Positions 9,754-17,741 of a stretch of 64,000 nucleotides of DNA are shown here, one piece after another. The stretch covers positions 5,394,001-5,458,000 of the forward strand of contig NZ_CP065997.1 of the NCBI RefSeq assembly GCF_016127315.1, in the 5' to 3' direction. A model generated the notes under the pieces. That model saw only the letters and a program-made list of their open reading frames with translations, searched no databases and was not told where the DNA came from. Both the position numbers and the translations under genes were made by a program. This stretch comes from Achromobacter deleyi (GTDB taxonomy: Bacteria > Pseudomonadota > Gammaproteobacteria > Burkholderiales > Burkholderiaceae_B). The first letter of the stretch is position 1; each line of letters starts with the position of its first letter.

Positions 9754-10652
9754 TGGAACATCGCAACGGCATCCTCACCGCGGTGGCGCTGATGGTGGGC
9801 GTGCCCGCCATCACCCTGATCGCCACCCTGCACCAGATATTCGGCACCGGCGGCGACGGCCCGATCCGCGCCTCGGCGGTGCAGGCTCCGCCCGCGCCCG
9901 CACCCGCCAAGCCCGCGGCGCCCAGCGCACCGGCGGCGGCGCCCGCAGCGCCCGCGACGCCCGGCACACCGGCGACAACCCCGCCCACCGCCACCCCGGC
10001 CCCTTCGGCCGCCGCCCCAGTGCCCGGACGCAGCGCGCTGGACTTCAGCGCCTCGCGCCCGGCCTGGGAAGGCTACCTGCGCGGCGCCGATCCCGAGCAG
10101 GGCAAGCAGCTGGCCGCCGCCGGCAAGCCGGCGGCCGGGGTGCAGGCCTGTGTCGCCTGCCACGGCCAGGCCGGCATCACGCCCACCGGCGGCATCTTCC
10201 CCAACCTGGCCGGCCTGACGCCCGAGTACATCGCCAAGCAGCTGGCGGACTTCCGCCAGGGCACGCGCAAGCAGCCGCTGATGAATACCATCGCGCAAGC
10301 CCTGAGCGAGCAGGAAATCGGCCAGCTGGCGGCCTACTACGGCAGCCTGGCGGGGCCGCCGCTGCACGTGGGCGAGGCCGGCGGCGAGGCGGCGCGCAAG
10401 CTCGACCAGGCGGGCGACGGCAGCCGCGCCCTGCCCGCCTGCGCCAACTGCCACGGCCTGCGCGGCATGGGCGAAGGGCCGCTGCTGCCCCGGCTGGCGG
10501 GCCAGTCCAAGGAGTATTTCGCCGACCAGATCAACGCCTTTCGCAACGGTTCGCGGCAGAACGACGACGTCGGCGTGATGCGCGCCTTCGCGCAGCGGCT
10601 GACCGACAGCGAGATCGAGGCGCTGGGCCAGTACTACGCCGGCGCCCGCTGA
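9750..10652 (+). CDS. Dihaem cytochrome c subunit of the dehydrogenase
   Basis: 300 residues. One N-terminal membrane anchor (ILTAVALMVGVPAITLIATL) is followed by a ~60-residue Pro/Ala linker and two class I cytochrome c domains with haem motifs CVACH and CANCH. Distal Met ligands are plausible in the second half of each domain (for example the PLMNTIAQALSEQE region). Related dehydrogenases usually have a three-haem cytochrome, so this one is short by one. It accepts electrons from the flavoprotein and passes them to the respiratory chain. It overlaps the flavoprotein stop by 4 bp and ends just before a strong terminator, so it is the last gene of the operon. Confidence 0.9.
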   Translation: MMEHRNGILTAVALMVGVPAITLIATLHQIFGTGGDGPIRASAVQAPPAPAPAKPAAPSAPAAAPAAPATPGTPATTPPTATPAPSAAAPVPGRSALDFSASRPAWEGYLRGADPEQGKQLAAAGKPAAGVQACVACHGQAGITPTGGIFPNLAGLTPEYIAKQLADFRQGTRKQPLMNTIAQALSEQEIGQLAAYYGSLAGPPLHVGEAGGEAARKLDQAGDGSRALPACANCHGLRGMGEGPLLPRLAGQSKEYFADQINAFRNGSRQNDDVGVMRAFAQRLTDSEIEALGQYYAGAR

Positions 10653-10657
10653 TCCGG

Positions 10658-10690
10658 CCACGGCCAGGGACGGCATCACCCTGGCCGTGG
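10658..10690 (+). terminator. Hairpin terminator after the dehydrogenase operon
   Basis: CCACGGCCAGGG and CCCTGGCCGTGG form a perfect 12-bp stem with a 9-nt loop, starting 5 bp after the cytochrome stop codon. A pyrimidine-rich stretch (TCTTCCTTCC) follows in place of a pure T run. Confidence 0.8.
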
Positions 10691-10805
10691 CGCGGTCTTC
10701 CTTCCGCCTCTCTTGCGCCCGACCTGTCTTTCGACCGGCCTCCCGGCACGCCCCGGCTGGGTCCCCACCGGGGCATATGAATATTCATTGAGTCGGATTT
10801 TTTAC

Positions 10806-10835
10806 TTGGTGTTTTCCCTAATCCCTTCTTATAAT
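10806..10835 (+). promoter_or_regulatory. Sigma-70-type promoter of the MgtC locus
   Basis: TTGGTG (10806-10811) and a perfect TATAAT (10830-10835) are separated by 18 bp in an AT-rich patch. Transcription from about 10842 would give a leader of some 275 nt before the first clear gene of the MgtC cluster. Confidence 0.6.
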
Positions 10836-10865
10836 TGCCGCACCATCAACCACCCCGAGATCATT

Positions 10866-10913
10866 GTGGACAACGACGGATGTAGTCGATACACGACTGC
10901 TTGCGCCGCTTGA
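10866..10913 (+). CDS. Possible 15-codon leader peptide
   Basis: A GTG-initiated reading frame (encoding MDNDGCSRYTTACAA) lies in the long leader of the MgtC cluster and ends exactly at the base of the hairpin at 10913-10949. GAGA lies 5 nt before the GTG. Salmonella mgtA and mgtC carry short leader ORFs that couple translation to transcription of the operon, so this could be functionally similar. It has no Pro run and no conservation could be checked, so it may be chance. Confidence 0.25.
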   Translation: MDNDGCSRYTTACAA

Positions 10914-10949
10914 CGCAGGATCCGCAGAGTTTTCTGCCGAGTCCTGCGT
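10913..10949 (+). promoter_or_regulatory. Two-part hairpin in the MgtC leader
   Basis: ACGCAGGA pairs with TCCTGCGT (8 bp) and inside it GCAGA pairs with TCTGC around a GTTT loop, with a 3/4-nt internal loop between. It lies about 70 nt into the predicted transcript. It has no following T tract, so it is more like a regulatory leader structure than a terminator. Confidence 0.5.
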
Positions 10950-11116
10950 AAAGCCAGGACACGGCTATTGGCCCGACAGCCCTCGCGCTGCCCCGGCCCA
11001 GGCCTTCCCGATACCGACTTACCGACGCGATACGCGGGCTTTGTTGCGCCCGCGCCGCGCCCGGCGAGCGGCGCATGCATGTGGACCTTCCACCGTACTC
11101 CCGCCAGGAGACGATC

Positions 11117-11485
11117 ATGCGCATCAAGAAATTCCTCCCCTTCCTGGATGGCGCCGCCGCCGTGCGCGGCGCTGGCGTGGCCGCGGCCGCCCCGGCCGCC
11201 ACCCCGACCTACCAGTTCACCATCGTCAGCCTCGCCGACACCCTGAACGCGCTGCGCAAGCAGCTGTACTACGAACTGCAGGCCCTGAACCTGCGCGTCG
11301 TGAACGTGCGCATCTCGCGCCAGGACGCCGACCAGCTGGCCAGCACCACGGTCACGCTGCAGTGCCCGCCGCAGCTGCGCGGCCCGCTCAGCGCCATCGC
11401 CCTGCGCCTGGGGCAGAGCCCCGACGTGCGCCGCGTGCACTGGGAAAACGAAGGCGGCGCCCGCATCGCCGTGCTGCCGGCCTGA
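11117..11485 (+). CDS. Stand-alone ACT-like domain protein related to the MgtC C terminus
   Basis: 122 residues from an ATG with AGGAG 6 nt before it. After a ~30-residue Ala-rich N terminus, residues ~32-118 (TYQFTIVSLADTLNALRKQL, then VVNVRISRQDADQL and LGQSPDVRRVHWENEG) follow the pattern of the cytoplasmic ACT-like domain at the C terminus of MgtC proteins (YxF, hydrophobic strand, SLEPGVxxVxW). No MgtC membrane domain is attached; a full MgtC with its own different C-terminal domain is encoded 0.2 kb downstream. A regulator or partner of that MgtC is an inference. The N terminus is too weak for a clear signal peptide. Confidence 0.6.
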   Translation: MRIKKFLPFLDGAAAVRGAGVAAAAPAATPTYQFTIVSLADTLNALRKQLYYELQALNLRVVNVRISRQDADQLASTTVTLQCPPQLRGPLSAIALRLGQSPDVRRVHWENEGGARIAVLPA

Positions 11486-11505
11486 GTCGCGGAAAGGAGA
11501 CTGTC

Positions 11506-11613
11506 ATGAAAGACCCGTACAAATGCCTCCTCGTCGCCCGGGTGGCGGCCCTGCTGCTGCTCTGGCTGCTGGCTTTCATCCTGACCGCCGCGTCCGTCTG
11601 GCAGATGCCCTGA
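11506..11613 (+). CDS. 35-residue single-span membrane peptide, MgtR-like
   Basis: A short gene with a strong ribosome site (GAAAGGAGA, 5 nt before ATG). The product starts MKDPYKCLLVAR and continues as one hydrophobic helix rich in Leu/Ala, ending AASVWQMP. Position and form recall Salmonella MgtR, a 30-residue membrane peptide encoded in the mgtCBR operon that binds MgtC and promotes its degradation and also ends with a LWQ-type tail. It lies 20 bp after the ACT-like gene and 84 bp before mgtC, in one probable transcript. Homology to MgtR is not proven; for so short a helix it may be convergent. Confidence 0.6.
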   Translation: MKDPYKCLLVARVAALLLLWLLAFILTAASVWQMP

Positions 11614-11697
11614 GGCCGGCGCGGCGCCACGACCGCCCGGGGCCGGCAAAGTCCCCGGGGCCGGTCCGACCCACATGCTGAACACGAGAACAACAAC

Positions 11698-12411
11698 ATG
11701 AAGAACTTCGAGAACATCCAGCTGCTCACGCTGGCCAACACCCTGATCAGCCTGGCGGTGGCCTTCGTGCTCGGCTCCATCGTCGGCTTCGAGCGCCAGT
11801 ACCGCCAGCGCACCGCCGGCCTGCGCACCAACGCGCTGGTGGCGGTGGGCGCGGCCATTTTCGTCGACATGGCGTTCCGCGTCGGCGGCCCCGACGGCGG
11901 CGCGCGCGTGATCTCCTACGTGGTGTCCGGCGTCGGCTTCCTGGGCGCCGGCGCCATCATGCGCGAAGGCGGCAGCATCCGCGGCCTGAACACGGCGGCC
12001 ACGCTGTGGGGCTCGGCCGCGATCGGCGCCTGCGCCGGCGCCTCGCTGATCCTGGAGGCGCTTGCCGCCACCGTGTTCGTGCTCGCCGCCAATACGCTGC
12101 TGCGGCCACTGGTCTCCTACGTCAACCGCCAGCCGGTCGACGCGCAGACCACCGAAGTCACGACCGTGATCCACATCATCGCCCACGTCGACCAGCGCCA
12201 GGCCGCCATGACCGTGCTGGAAGACGTGCTCGAGGACGAGCAACTGCCGCTGTCCGAACTGAAGATCGACCAGTTCGGCGAGAACGAGGTCGAGATCGAG
12301 GCGGCGCTGAGCGAAGCCTCGGTGGACGAACTGGACCTGGACCGCGTCACCGCGCGCATCGCCGCCGCGCCGGGCATCCGCACCGCCTTCTGGGCCGCGC
12401 GCACGGTCTAG
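11698..12411 (+). CDS. mgtC: MgtC/SapB family membrane protein
   Basis: 237 residues. The N-terminal ~140 residues hold about five hydrophobic helices with the family motifs VAFVLGSIVGFERQYRQRTAGLRTNALVAVGAA, SGVGFLGAGAIMREGGSIRGLNTAATLWGSAAIG and a C-terminal cytoplasmic ACT-like region ending APGIRTAFWAA. In Salmonella and Mycobacterium MgtC is needed at low Mg and in macrophages and inhibits the F-type ATP synthase. It is the last gene of a cluster with an ACT-like protein and a small membrane peptide, behind a structured leader. Confidence 0.9.
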   Translation: MKNFENIQLLTLANTLISLAVAFVLGSIVGFERQYRQRTAGLRTNALVAVGAAIFVDMAFRVGGPDGGARVISYVVSGVGFLGAGAIMREGGSIRGLNTAATLWGSAAIGACAGASLILEALAATVFVLAANTLLRPLVSYVNRQPVDAQTTEVTTVIHIIAHVDQRQAAMTVLEDVLEDEQLPLSELKIDQFGENEVEIEAALSEASVDELDLDRVTARIAAAPGIRTAFWAARTV

Positions 12412-12510
12412 CGGCGCGGCGCGGCCCGCGCGGTGCGGCGATGAGTCGCAGCCCATGGGCCGCCCCGCCCGCCACGCCACCGCCAAAACCTTCTAGAATG
12501 GGCGCCGATC

Positions 12511-12915
12511 ATGCGCCGCCCGTTCCTGCCCCTCGCCCGCAACGCCGCCTGCCTCTGGCTGGTGCTGGTGTTGTTCGCGCTCAAGGCGCTGGTGCCGCCG
12601 GGCTTCATGCCCGCGACCCAGCAGGCCGGCACACTGATCCAATTGTGCTCCGCCGCCGGCACCATCTGGGTGGCCGGCCCGTCCAAGCACAGCGACGCGC
12701 CCGACGAACGCCACGCGGCCCAGGCCGCCACCTGCCCCATGGGCGCGATGCTGGCGACGGTGGCGCTGCCATCGGCGCCCGCGCCCCTGCTTGCCGCCGG
12801 CACGGTGATGACGCATCCGCTGGCGGCGCGCGCGCCGCCCGCGATCCACGAAGGTTCCCCGCCCGGCCCGCCGCTCGGTGCCCGCGCCCCACCCCTGCTC
12901 CCGCTGGCCAGCTGA
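12511..12915 (+). CDS. DUF2946 family protein
   Basis: 134 residues. A hydrophobic N-terminal segment (AACLWLVLVLFALKALVPPGFMP) is followed by a His/Cys-containing middle (QLCSAAGTIWV, HSDAPDERHAAQAATCPMGAM) and a Pro-rich tail. DUF2946 proteins are exported or anchored and are often encoded beside copper- or metal-related TonB receptors; their function is not established. A TAGAAT -10-like element lies only 12 bp before the ATG. The TonB receptor gene follows after 48 bp. Confidence 0.7.
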   Translation: MRRPFLPLARNAACLWLVLVLFALKALVPPGFMPATQQAGTLIQLCSAAGTIWVAGPSKHSDAPDERHAAQAATCPMGAMLATVALPSAPAPLLAAGTVMTHPLAARAPPAIHEGSPPGPPLGARAPPLLPLAS

Positions 12916-12963
12916 TCGTTCCGCCGCGCGTCGCGCGGCTTGCTTCGCCTACCGGGAATTTCC

Positions 12964-15150
12964 ATGGTTTCTCTTTCCACCAGGACGCATCGCGTCCTGC
13001 AACGGCGCGTGGCCGTCTGGACCGCGCTCGCCTTCACGCCGGCGCTGCATGCGCAATCTGCGCCGTCCACCCCCGCCGCCGCCACGACCGCCGCGCCGGC
13101 CGCGGCGCGCGGCGTCGCCACCCTGCCCGCCATCGCGGTCTCGGGCGACACGCCCCTGGCCACCCTGCTGGAACAGGCCAGCACCGGCACCCTGCTGGGC
13201 CTGCGGCCGTTCGACACGCCGGCCAGCATCGACGTCATCAGCAACGAGCAGCTGCGCGCGCGCGGCGCGGTCAACGTCACCGACGCCATCACCCAGGCGG
13301 CCGGCATCAGCGCCATGCGCCACCCGGGCAACGGCGGCTCGTCGCTGTCGTCGCGCGGTTTCACCGATTCGAACTCGGTGGCCCAGCTGTTCGACGGCGT
13401 GCGCCAGTTCGGCGGCGTCGGCCAGACCTTCCTCTATGACCCCTGGGCGGTCGACCGCATCGAGGTGCTGCGCGGCCCCGCCTCGGTGCTGTATGGCGAA
13501 GGCGCCATCGGCGGCGTGGTCAACGTGATTCCGAAGAAACCCACTCGCGGCCCGATCGAGAACGAGATCCAGACCACCGTCGGCACCCACGACACCCAGC
13601 GGCTGGGCTTCGGCAGCGGCGGCGCGCTGGACGACAAGTGGTCGTACCGGCTCGACATCAGCGGCAGCCACAGCGATTCGGGCATCAGCCTGGGCGACGC
13701 GCGCGACCTGGCGGTGACCGCCGCGCTGCGCCTGGACGTGTCGCCCGAGCTGAACTTCACGCTGACCCAGGCCTATGCCTGGCAGGAGCCGACGCGCTAC
13801 TTCGGCACGCCGCTGATCGACGGCAAGATCGACTATGACCTGCGGCGCCAGAACTACAACGTGGCCGACAGCAAGATCATCTACCGCGACAGCCGCACCG
13901 ACCTGAAGATGGAATGGTCGCCGAACCCGGCCACGCTGGTGCGCAGCCGCGTGTACTACATCGGCAGCGACCGCGACTACCGCGACGCCGAGAACTACAC
14001 CTGGCAACCCGCCACCGGCCTGATCCAGCGCAGCGCCTACACCGACATCCGCCACGACCAGCAACAGGTCGGCAACGTCACCGACGCGTCCTTCGACGGC
14101 CACCTGTTCGGCCTGGCCAACAAGGTCGCGGTGGGCTTCGAACTGAACCACGCCACCTTCAAGCACACCAACAATTCGCCGTATTCCGGCACCTCGCTGG
14201 TGGACCCGTACGACGTCGATCATGGCCGCTTCATCAACGTCGCCGGCACTACGCCGCGCTATCGCAACAGCGCCGACCAATACGCGCTGTTCGCCGAGAA
14301 CCGCCTGATGCTGACCAGCCGCTGGTCGGTGCTGGCCGGCCTGCGATACGACCACATCGACCTGAAGCGGCGCGACCTGGTGGCCGACCAGACCGCGTTC
14401 GACACCACCTTCAACAATGTCGGCTGGCGCATCGGCACCGTCTACGACCTGCTGCCCACGCTGTCCGTCTACGGCCAGTACGCCGAGGCCGCCGACCCGA
14501 TCGGCAGCCTGTTGCTGCTGTCGCCGGCCAACAAGGACTTCAAGCTATCCAAGGGCCGCCAGGTCGAGGTCGGCGTGAAGCAGACCTTCTGGGATGACAA
14601 GGGCCAATGGACGCTGGCGGCGTATCACATCCGCAAGGACAACCTGGTGACGCGCGATCCCAACGATCCGACGCTGCGCATCCAGGTCGGCGAGCAGTCG
14701 TCGCGCGGCCTGGAAGCCACGCTGGGCGTGGAACTGACGCCAGCCTGGCGCGTCGACCTGAACGCGGCCGTGCTGCGGGCGCGCTACGACGACTTCAGCG
14801 AATCGGCCAATGGCGTGGCGGTATCGCGCGCCGGCAACGTCCCCACCGATGTGCCGGAGCGCGTGGCCAACGCCTGGGTCAGCTGGAAGTTCGCGCCGCA
14901 ATGGACCGCCAGCGCCGGGGTTCGGTACGTCGGCCGCCGCTTCGCCGATGCCGCCAACCGGCTGGAAATGGCGGGCTACACCACCACCAATCTGGCCCTG
15001 CAATGGGAGCCGCGGCGCGACCTGACGCTGGCGTTGCGGGCGTTCAACGTGTTCGACCGCCAGTACGCCGAGACCGCCTACTACAACCAGACGCAGTGGC
15101 TGCTGGGCGAAGGCCGGCGGGTCGAGCTGAGCGCGAACTACCGCTTCTGA
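12964..15150 (+). CDS. TonB-dependent outer-membrane receptor
   Basis: 728 residues from MVSLSTRTHR. A signal peptide (residues ~10-32, ending ALHAQ) precedes a TonB box-like LPAIAVSGD. The plug domain follows (TPASIDVISNEQLRARGAVNVTDAITQAAGI, SSRGFTDSNSVAQLFDGVR, DRIEVLRGPASVLYGEGAIGGVVNVIPKKP), then a 22-strand barrel ending in ANYRF, the correct terminal Phe. It imports a ferric siderophore or other metal complex. The DUF2946 neighbour hints at copper or a non-iron metal, but no metal-specific motif was seen. The ATG at 12964 is preferred over an upstream TTG. Confidence 0.9.
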   Translation: MVSLSTRTHRVLQRRVAVWTALAFTPALHAQSAPSTPAAATTAAPAAARGVATLPAIAVSGDTPLATLLEQASTGTLLGLRPFDTPASIDVISNEQLRARGAVNVTDAITQAAGISAMRHPGNGGSSLSSRGFTDSNSVAQLFDGVRQFGGVGQTFLYDPWAVDRIEVLRGPASVLYGEGAIGGVVNVIPKKPTRGPIENEIQTTVGTHDTQRLGFGSGGALDDKWSYRLDISGSHSDSGISLGDARDLAVTAALRLDVSPELNFTLTQAYAWQEPTRYFGTPLIDGKIDYDLRRQNYNVADSKIIYRDSRTDLKMEWSPNPATLVRSRVYYIGSDRDYRDAENYTWQPATGLIQRSAYTDIRHDQQQVGNVTDASFDGHLFGLANKVAVGFELNHATFKHTNNSPYSGTSLVDPYDVDHGRFINVAGTTPRYRNSADQYALFAENRLMLTSRWSVLAGLRYDHIDLKRRDLVADQTAFDTTFNNVGWRIGTVYDLLPTLSVYGQYAEAADPIGSLLLLSPANKDFKLSKGRQVEVGVKQTFWDDKGQWTLAAYHIRKDNLVTRDPNDPTLRIQVGEQSSRGLEATLGVELTPAWRVDLNAAVLRARYDDFSESANGVAVSRAGNVPTDVPERVANAWVSWKFAPQWTASAGVRYVGRRFADAANRLEMAGYTTTNLALQWEPRRDLTLALRAFNVFDRQYAETAYYNQTQWLLGEGRRVELSANYRF

Positions 15151-15151
15151 C

Positions 15152-16252
15152 TCACTGGGTGAACAGGTCGGAGATCGCGTCGCCCAGGTCCTTCACCGCG
15201 CCGGCCACGCCGCCGGCCGCGCCCTCGGCCCCCACGCCGATGGCGCGGCCGAAGCCGCGCGCGATCTGGGCCGCGAAGCCGCGCGAGGCCGAGAACTTCG
15301 GATTGTCGAGGCTGCCGGCCAGCTTGAATTCCATGCGCAGCGTGCCCTTGCGGTCTTCCAGCGCGGCCAGCACCGCCTTGCGCGGCAGCGAGAACAGCGA
15401 GCCGTCGCCGCTGAACTTCAGGTCGTGCAGCGCCACCACGCCCGATGCGTTCAGCTGCCGCTTGGCGATGGTGGTGCGCATGTCCAGGTCCATCGCGCCG
15501 CCGGCCAGCGATCCGGCGCCGTTCTCCGCAAGATACGGCGCGGCATAGCGGATATCCATGTTGCGCACCGCGACCGTCATGTCGGCGTCGCTGCCGCCCA
15601 CCTCCAGCGAGCCGCGCGCCTGAACCGTGGCCGCGCCGCTGCGGTTGTCCCGCACCGAGCCCTTGAATTCCATCTGGCTTTGCTGGCCATCGGCCGGCAA
15701 CACCAGCGGATGCAGGCGCGCCGACACGTTCTCGAACGGGATGCGGTGCGGCGGCTTGGCGATCACCGAGTCGATGAAGTCCAGCCGGCCGCCGTCCAGG
15801 ATGATGTCGTCGGCCCGGATCGGCCCCTTATCGCGGGCCCGGCCGCCGTCGCCATCGGCCTCGCGCAAGGCCGCCTGCAGGGCCGGAGAGATCTGCATGT
15901 CGCCGTCGGCGGTGCGCAGCACCGCGAAATCGAATCCCTCGACGGTGATCTTGCGAAACACCAGCTCGCGCCGCAGCAACGAGCCCCAGTCCGGTTCGGC
16001 CACCACGCGTTGCGCGCTGGCGGGCGCCACGCCTTGGGCGCCCGTGATCCTCACGTCCGTCAGCACCACCGCGTCGAACCCCAGCCGCACGTCTGCCACC
16101 TGGGCCCGCGGCCCCAGCAGGCCGGCGATGTGGCGCTCGATGACGCGCATGCCGATCCACGCCGCGGCCCCCAGCAGTAGCACCGCGAGCACCACGGTGA
16201 TCAGGAGCTTCTGTGCGAACGAAAGGCGCGGCTTGGCAGTGGCGGTGGCCAT
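15152..16252 (-). CDS. AsmA-like DUF748 protein
   Basis: 366 residues with one N-terminal membrane segment (KLLITVVLAVLLLGAAAWIGMRVIERHI) and a long beta-rich periplasmic part (LDGGRLDFIDSVIAKPPHRIPFENVSARLHPL, GSLEVGGSDADMTVAVRNMDI). This is the AsmA/DUF748 pattern; such proteins are thought to act in outer-membrane assembly or lipid transport between membranes. At 366 residues it is short for the family. It converges tail-to-tail on the TonB receptor gene with 1 bp between stop codons. Confidence 0.75.
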   Translation of the reverse strand: MATATAKPRLSFAQKLLITVVLAVLLLGAAAWIGMRVIERHIAGLLGPRAQVADVRLGFDAVVLTDVRITGAQGVAPASAQRVVAEPDWGSLLRRELVFRKITVEGFDFAVLRTADGDMQISPALQAALREADGDGGRARDKGPIRADDIILDGGRLDFIDSVIAKPPHRIPFENVSARLHPLVLPADGQQSQMEFKGSVRDNRSGAATVQARGSLEVGGSDADMTVAVRNMDIRYAAPYLAENGAGSLAGGAMDLDMRTTIAKRQLNASGVVALHDLKFSGDGSLFSLPRKAVLAALEDRKGTLRMEFKLAGSLDNPKFSASRGFAAQIARGFGRAIGVGAEGAAGGVAGAVKDLGDAISDLFTQ

Positions 16253-16391
16253 GAATGGTCCTGTTGGCGAGGCGCGGGACGCGGCCGCGTCCCGGCGGGT
16301 CTTCGGGCGGCCCTGCCTGGCACCTTAGCGACCCGCGCGCCATGGCGCAAGGCATGTGGCGGCACCGGTGCGTGGCAACCAGGCCCGCACG

Positions 16392-16432
16392 CGACGACGC
16401 CCGCGCCGGGTTTCCCCGCGCGGGCGTCGTCG
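16392..16432 (-). terminator. Strong hairpin after the Gln-rich gene
   Basis: CGACGACGCCCGCG and CGCGGGCGTCGTCG form a perfect 14-bp stem with a 13-nt loop. It lies downstream of the minus-strand Gln-rich gene and upstream of the DUF748 gene, so it most likely ends the former transcript. No T tract is visible. Confidence 0.65.
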
Positions 16433-16497
16433 CCACTCACCCTGTGCCTGCCGGCGCGGCGGCCGGATCGCGGGCTTGCTACGGGCCCGTCAACGCA

Positions 16498-16695
16498 TCA
16501 GCGCTGCGTCTGCGACCGCTGGCCGGACTGACCCGGCTGCTGCGCCGGATTGCGGTCCTTGTCCATCTGCTGGCCGCCCTGGCCGGGCTGTTGCTGGCCC
16601 GGTTGGTTGCGGTCCTTCGGATTTTCCTGCGATTGCTGCTTTTGCGGCTGCTGTTGCTGGCCGGGTTGCTGGCCGGGCTGATTCGGGTTTGCCAT
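16498..16695 (-). CDS. Small Gln/Pro/Gly-rich low-complexity protein
   Basis: 65 residues, starting MANPNQPGQQPGQQQQPQKQ and rich in Gln, Pro, Gly and Asn with almost no hydrophobic residues; probably disordered and cytoplasmic. AGGAG lies 7 nt before the ATG. A consensus sigma-54 promoter lies 46 bp upstream, of the same form as those in the stress island at 23.5-34.7 kb, so it is likely a distant member of that regulon. Small disordered hydrophilic proteins often protect against desiccation or osmotic stress; the role here is unknown. Confidence 0.75.
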   Translation of the reverse strand: MANPNQPGQQPGQQQQPQKQQSQENPKDRNQPGQQQPGQGGQQMDKDRNPAQQPGQSGQRSQTQR

Positions 16696-16740
16696 GACAA
16701 ATCTCCTAGTAGGCGGAACCACTTCCGCCAGGGATTCCCT

Positions 16741-16756
16741 AGCAACTGCCGTGCCC
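16741..16756 (-). promoter_or_regulatory. Sigma-54 promoter of the Gln-rich gene
   Basis: Read on the minus strand: GGGCACGGCAGTTGCT. GG at -24 and GC at -12 are exactly 10 nt apart and the rest matches the TGGCACG-N4-TTGCW consensus except the first base. The start codon is about 46 nt downstream of the -12 element. Confidence 0.8.
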
Positions 16757-16764
16757 GCCCGGGC

Positions 16765-16780
16765 GTGGCGCGCGCGCCAC
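16765..16780. promoter_or_regulatory. Palindrome upstream of the sigma-54 promoter
   Basis: GTGGCGCGCGCGCCAC is a perfect 16-bp palindrome 9 bp beyond the -24 element, and GCCGCA/TGCGGC (16784-16798) is a second inverted repeat. Either could bind the enhancer-binding activator, but no identical copy was found at the other sigma-54 promoters, and GC-rich palindromes arise easily in this genome. Confidence 0.25.
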
Positions 16781-16835
16781 CCCGCCGCATGATGCGGCAC
16801 CGGTAATTTCAGGACCCGGGAAGTAAAAAGCGCGG

Positions 16836-17741
16836 CTATTGCGTGGTGACGTGCGCCGGCAGGCCGGTCTCGGCGTCTTGCGGATCGAAGGCGTCGAGCC
16901 AGGCCGAGGCATAGCTGGCGGGCGCCGCCAGCGGTTCGCCGCGGTCGCGCTGGACGCGCAGCCGCATCATCAGGTCATCCAGCGGCATCGGCCGGCCCAG
17001 CGCGTAGCCCTGGCCATAGCGGCAGCCCGCGGCCCGCAACGCCGGCACGTCGGCCACGTTCTCGACCCCTTCGGCCACCACCCGCCACCCCATCCGGGTG
17101 GCCAGCTCGGCGGCCGTGCGCAGCACCTCGAAGGCGACCGCGCTGCGGCGCATGCGCGTCACGAAGTACTGGTCGATCTTGACCTCGGACAGAGGAATCG
17201 CCGACAGCAGTTTCAACGAGGCGTGGCCGGTGCCGAAATCGTCCAGGCTGACCTCGCAGCCGGCCTGTTCCAGGCGCTCCAGCGTGGCGCGCAAGGATTC
17301 CAGCTCCTTGATGGGCTGGTCTTCGGTCAGCTCGACGCGCAGCAGCGACGCCGGCAGTTCGGCCACGTGGATGCGCTCGAGCAGGAACTCGACCGCGCGC
17401 TCGTCGGACAGGGTGGAGGCCGGTGCGTTGATGGCGATGGGAATCGCCATGCCGGTGCGCCGCATGCTCTGCAGCATGTCGATGACGCGCTGCGCCACCC
17501 GCTCGAACAGGATCCTGTCCAGCCCGAGCCGGTTGACGGTGGGAATGAATTCAGCCGGCATGACCACGCCCAGCTGCGGATGCTGCCAGCGCGCCAGCGC
17601 CTCGGCCGATACGATGCGGCCGGTCAACAGGTCGACCTGCGGTTGCAGGAGCACCCGCAGTCCTTCTTTGCCGGTAATCATGGCGGCGACTTCGTCGTCG
17701 CTCACCACCGAGCTTGTGGAAGCCTCGTGAGTTGGCGTCAT
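16836..17741 (-). CDS. EAL-domain c-di-GMP phosphodiesterase
   Basis: 301 residues, an EAL domain from about residue 20 to 265 with little else. Catalytic and metal-binding positions are present: SAEALARW (EAL), Asn in AINAPAS, Glu in VELTED, DDFGTG, Lys in EVKIDQYF, AEGVE and the final GQGYALGRPMP. It is therefore probably active in hydrolysing cyclic di-GMP. There is no sensor domain or membrane segment. It closely resembles the EAL part of the REC-EAL protein at 51.6 kb (shared QPQVDLTTGR-type opening and DDFG-A/T-G region). A long AT-richer region lies upstream. Confidence 0.9.
   Translation of the reverse strand: MTPTHEASTSSVVSDDEVAAMITGKEGLRVLLQPQVDLLTGRIVSAEALARWQHPQLGVVMPAEFIPTVNRLGLDRILFERVAQRVIDMLQSMRRTGMAIPIAINAPASTLSDERAVEFLLERIHVAELPASLLRVELTEDQPIKELESLRATLERLEQAGCEVSLDDFGTGHASLKLLSAIPLSEVKIDQYFVTRMRRSAVAFEVLRTAAELATRMGWRVVAEGVENVADVPALRAAGCRYGQGYALGRPMPLDDLMMRLRVQRDRGEPLAAPASYASAWLDAFDPQDAETGLPAHVTTQ

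Noticed and set aside
15152..16252. Calling the DUF748 protein a full AsmA protein
   Set aside because: At 366 residues it lacks the length and second domain of AsmA; only the DUF748-type pattern is supported.
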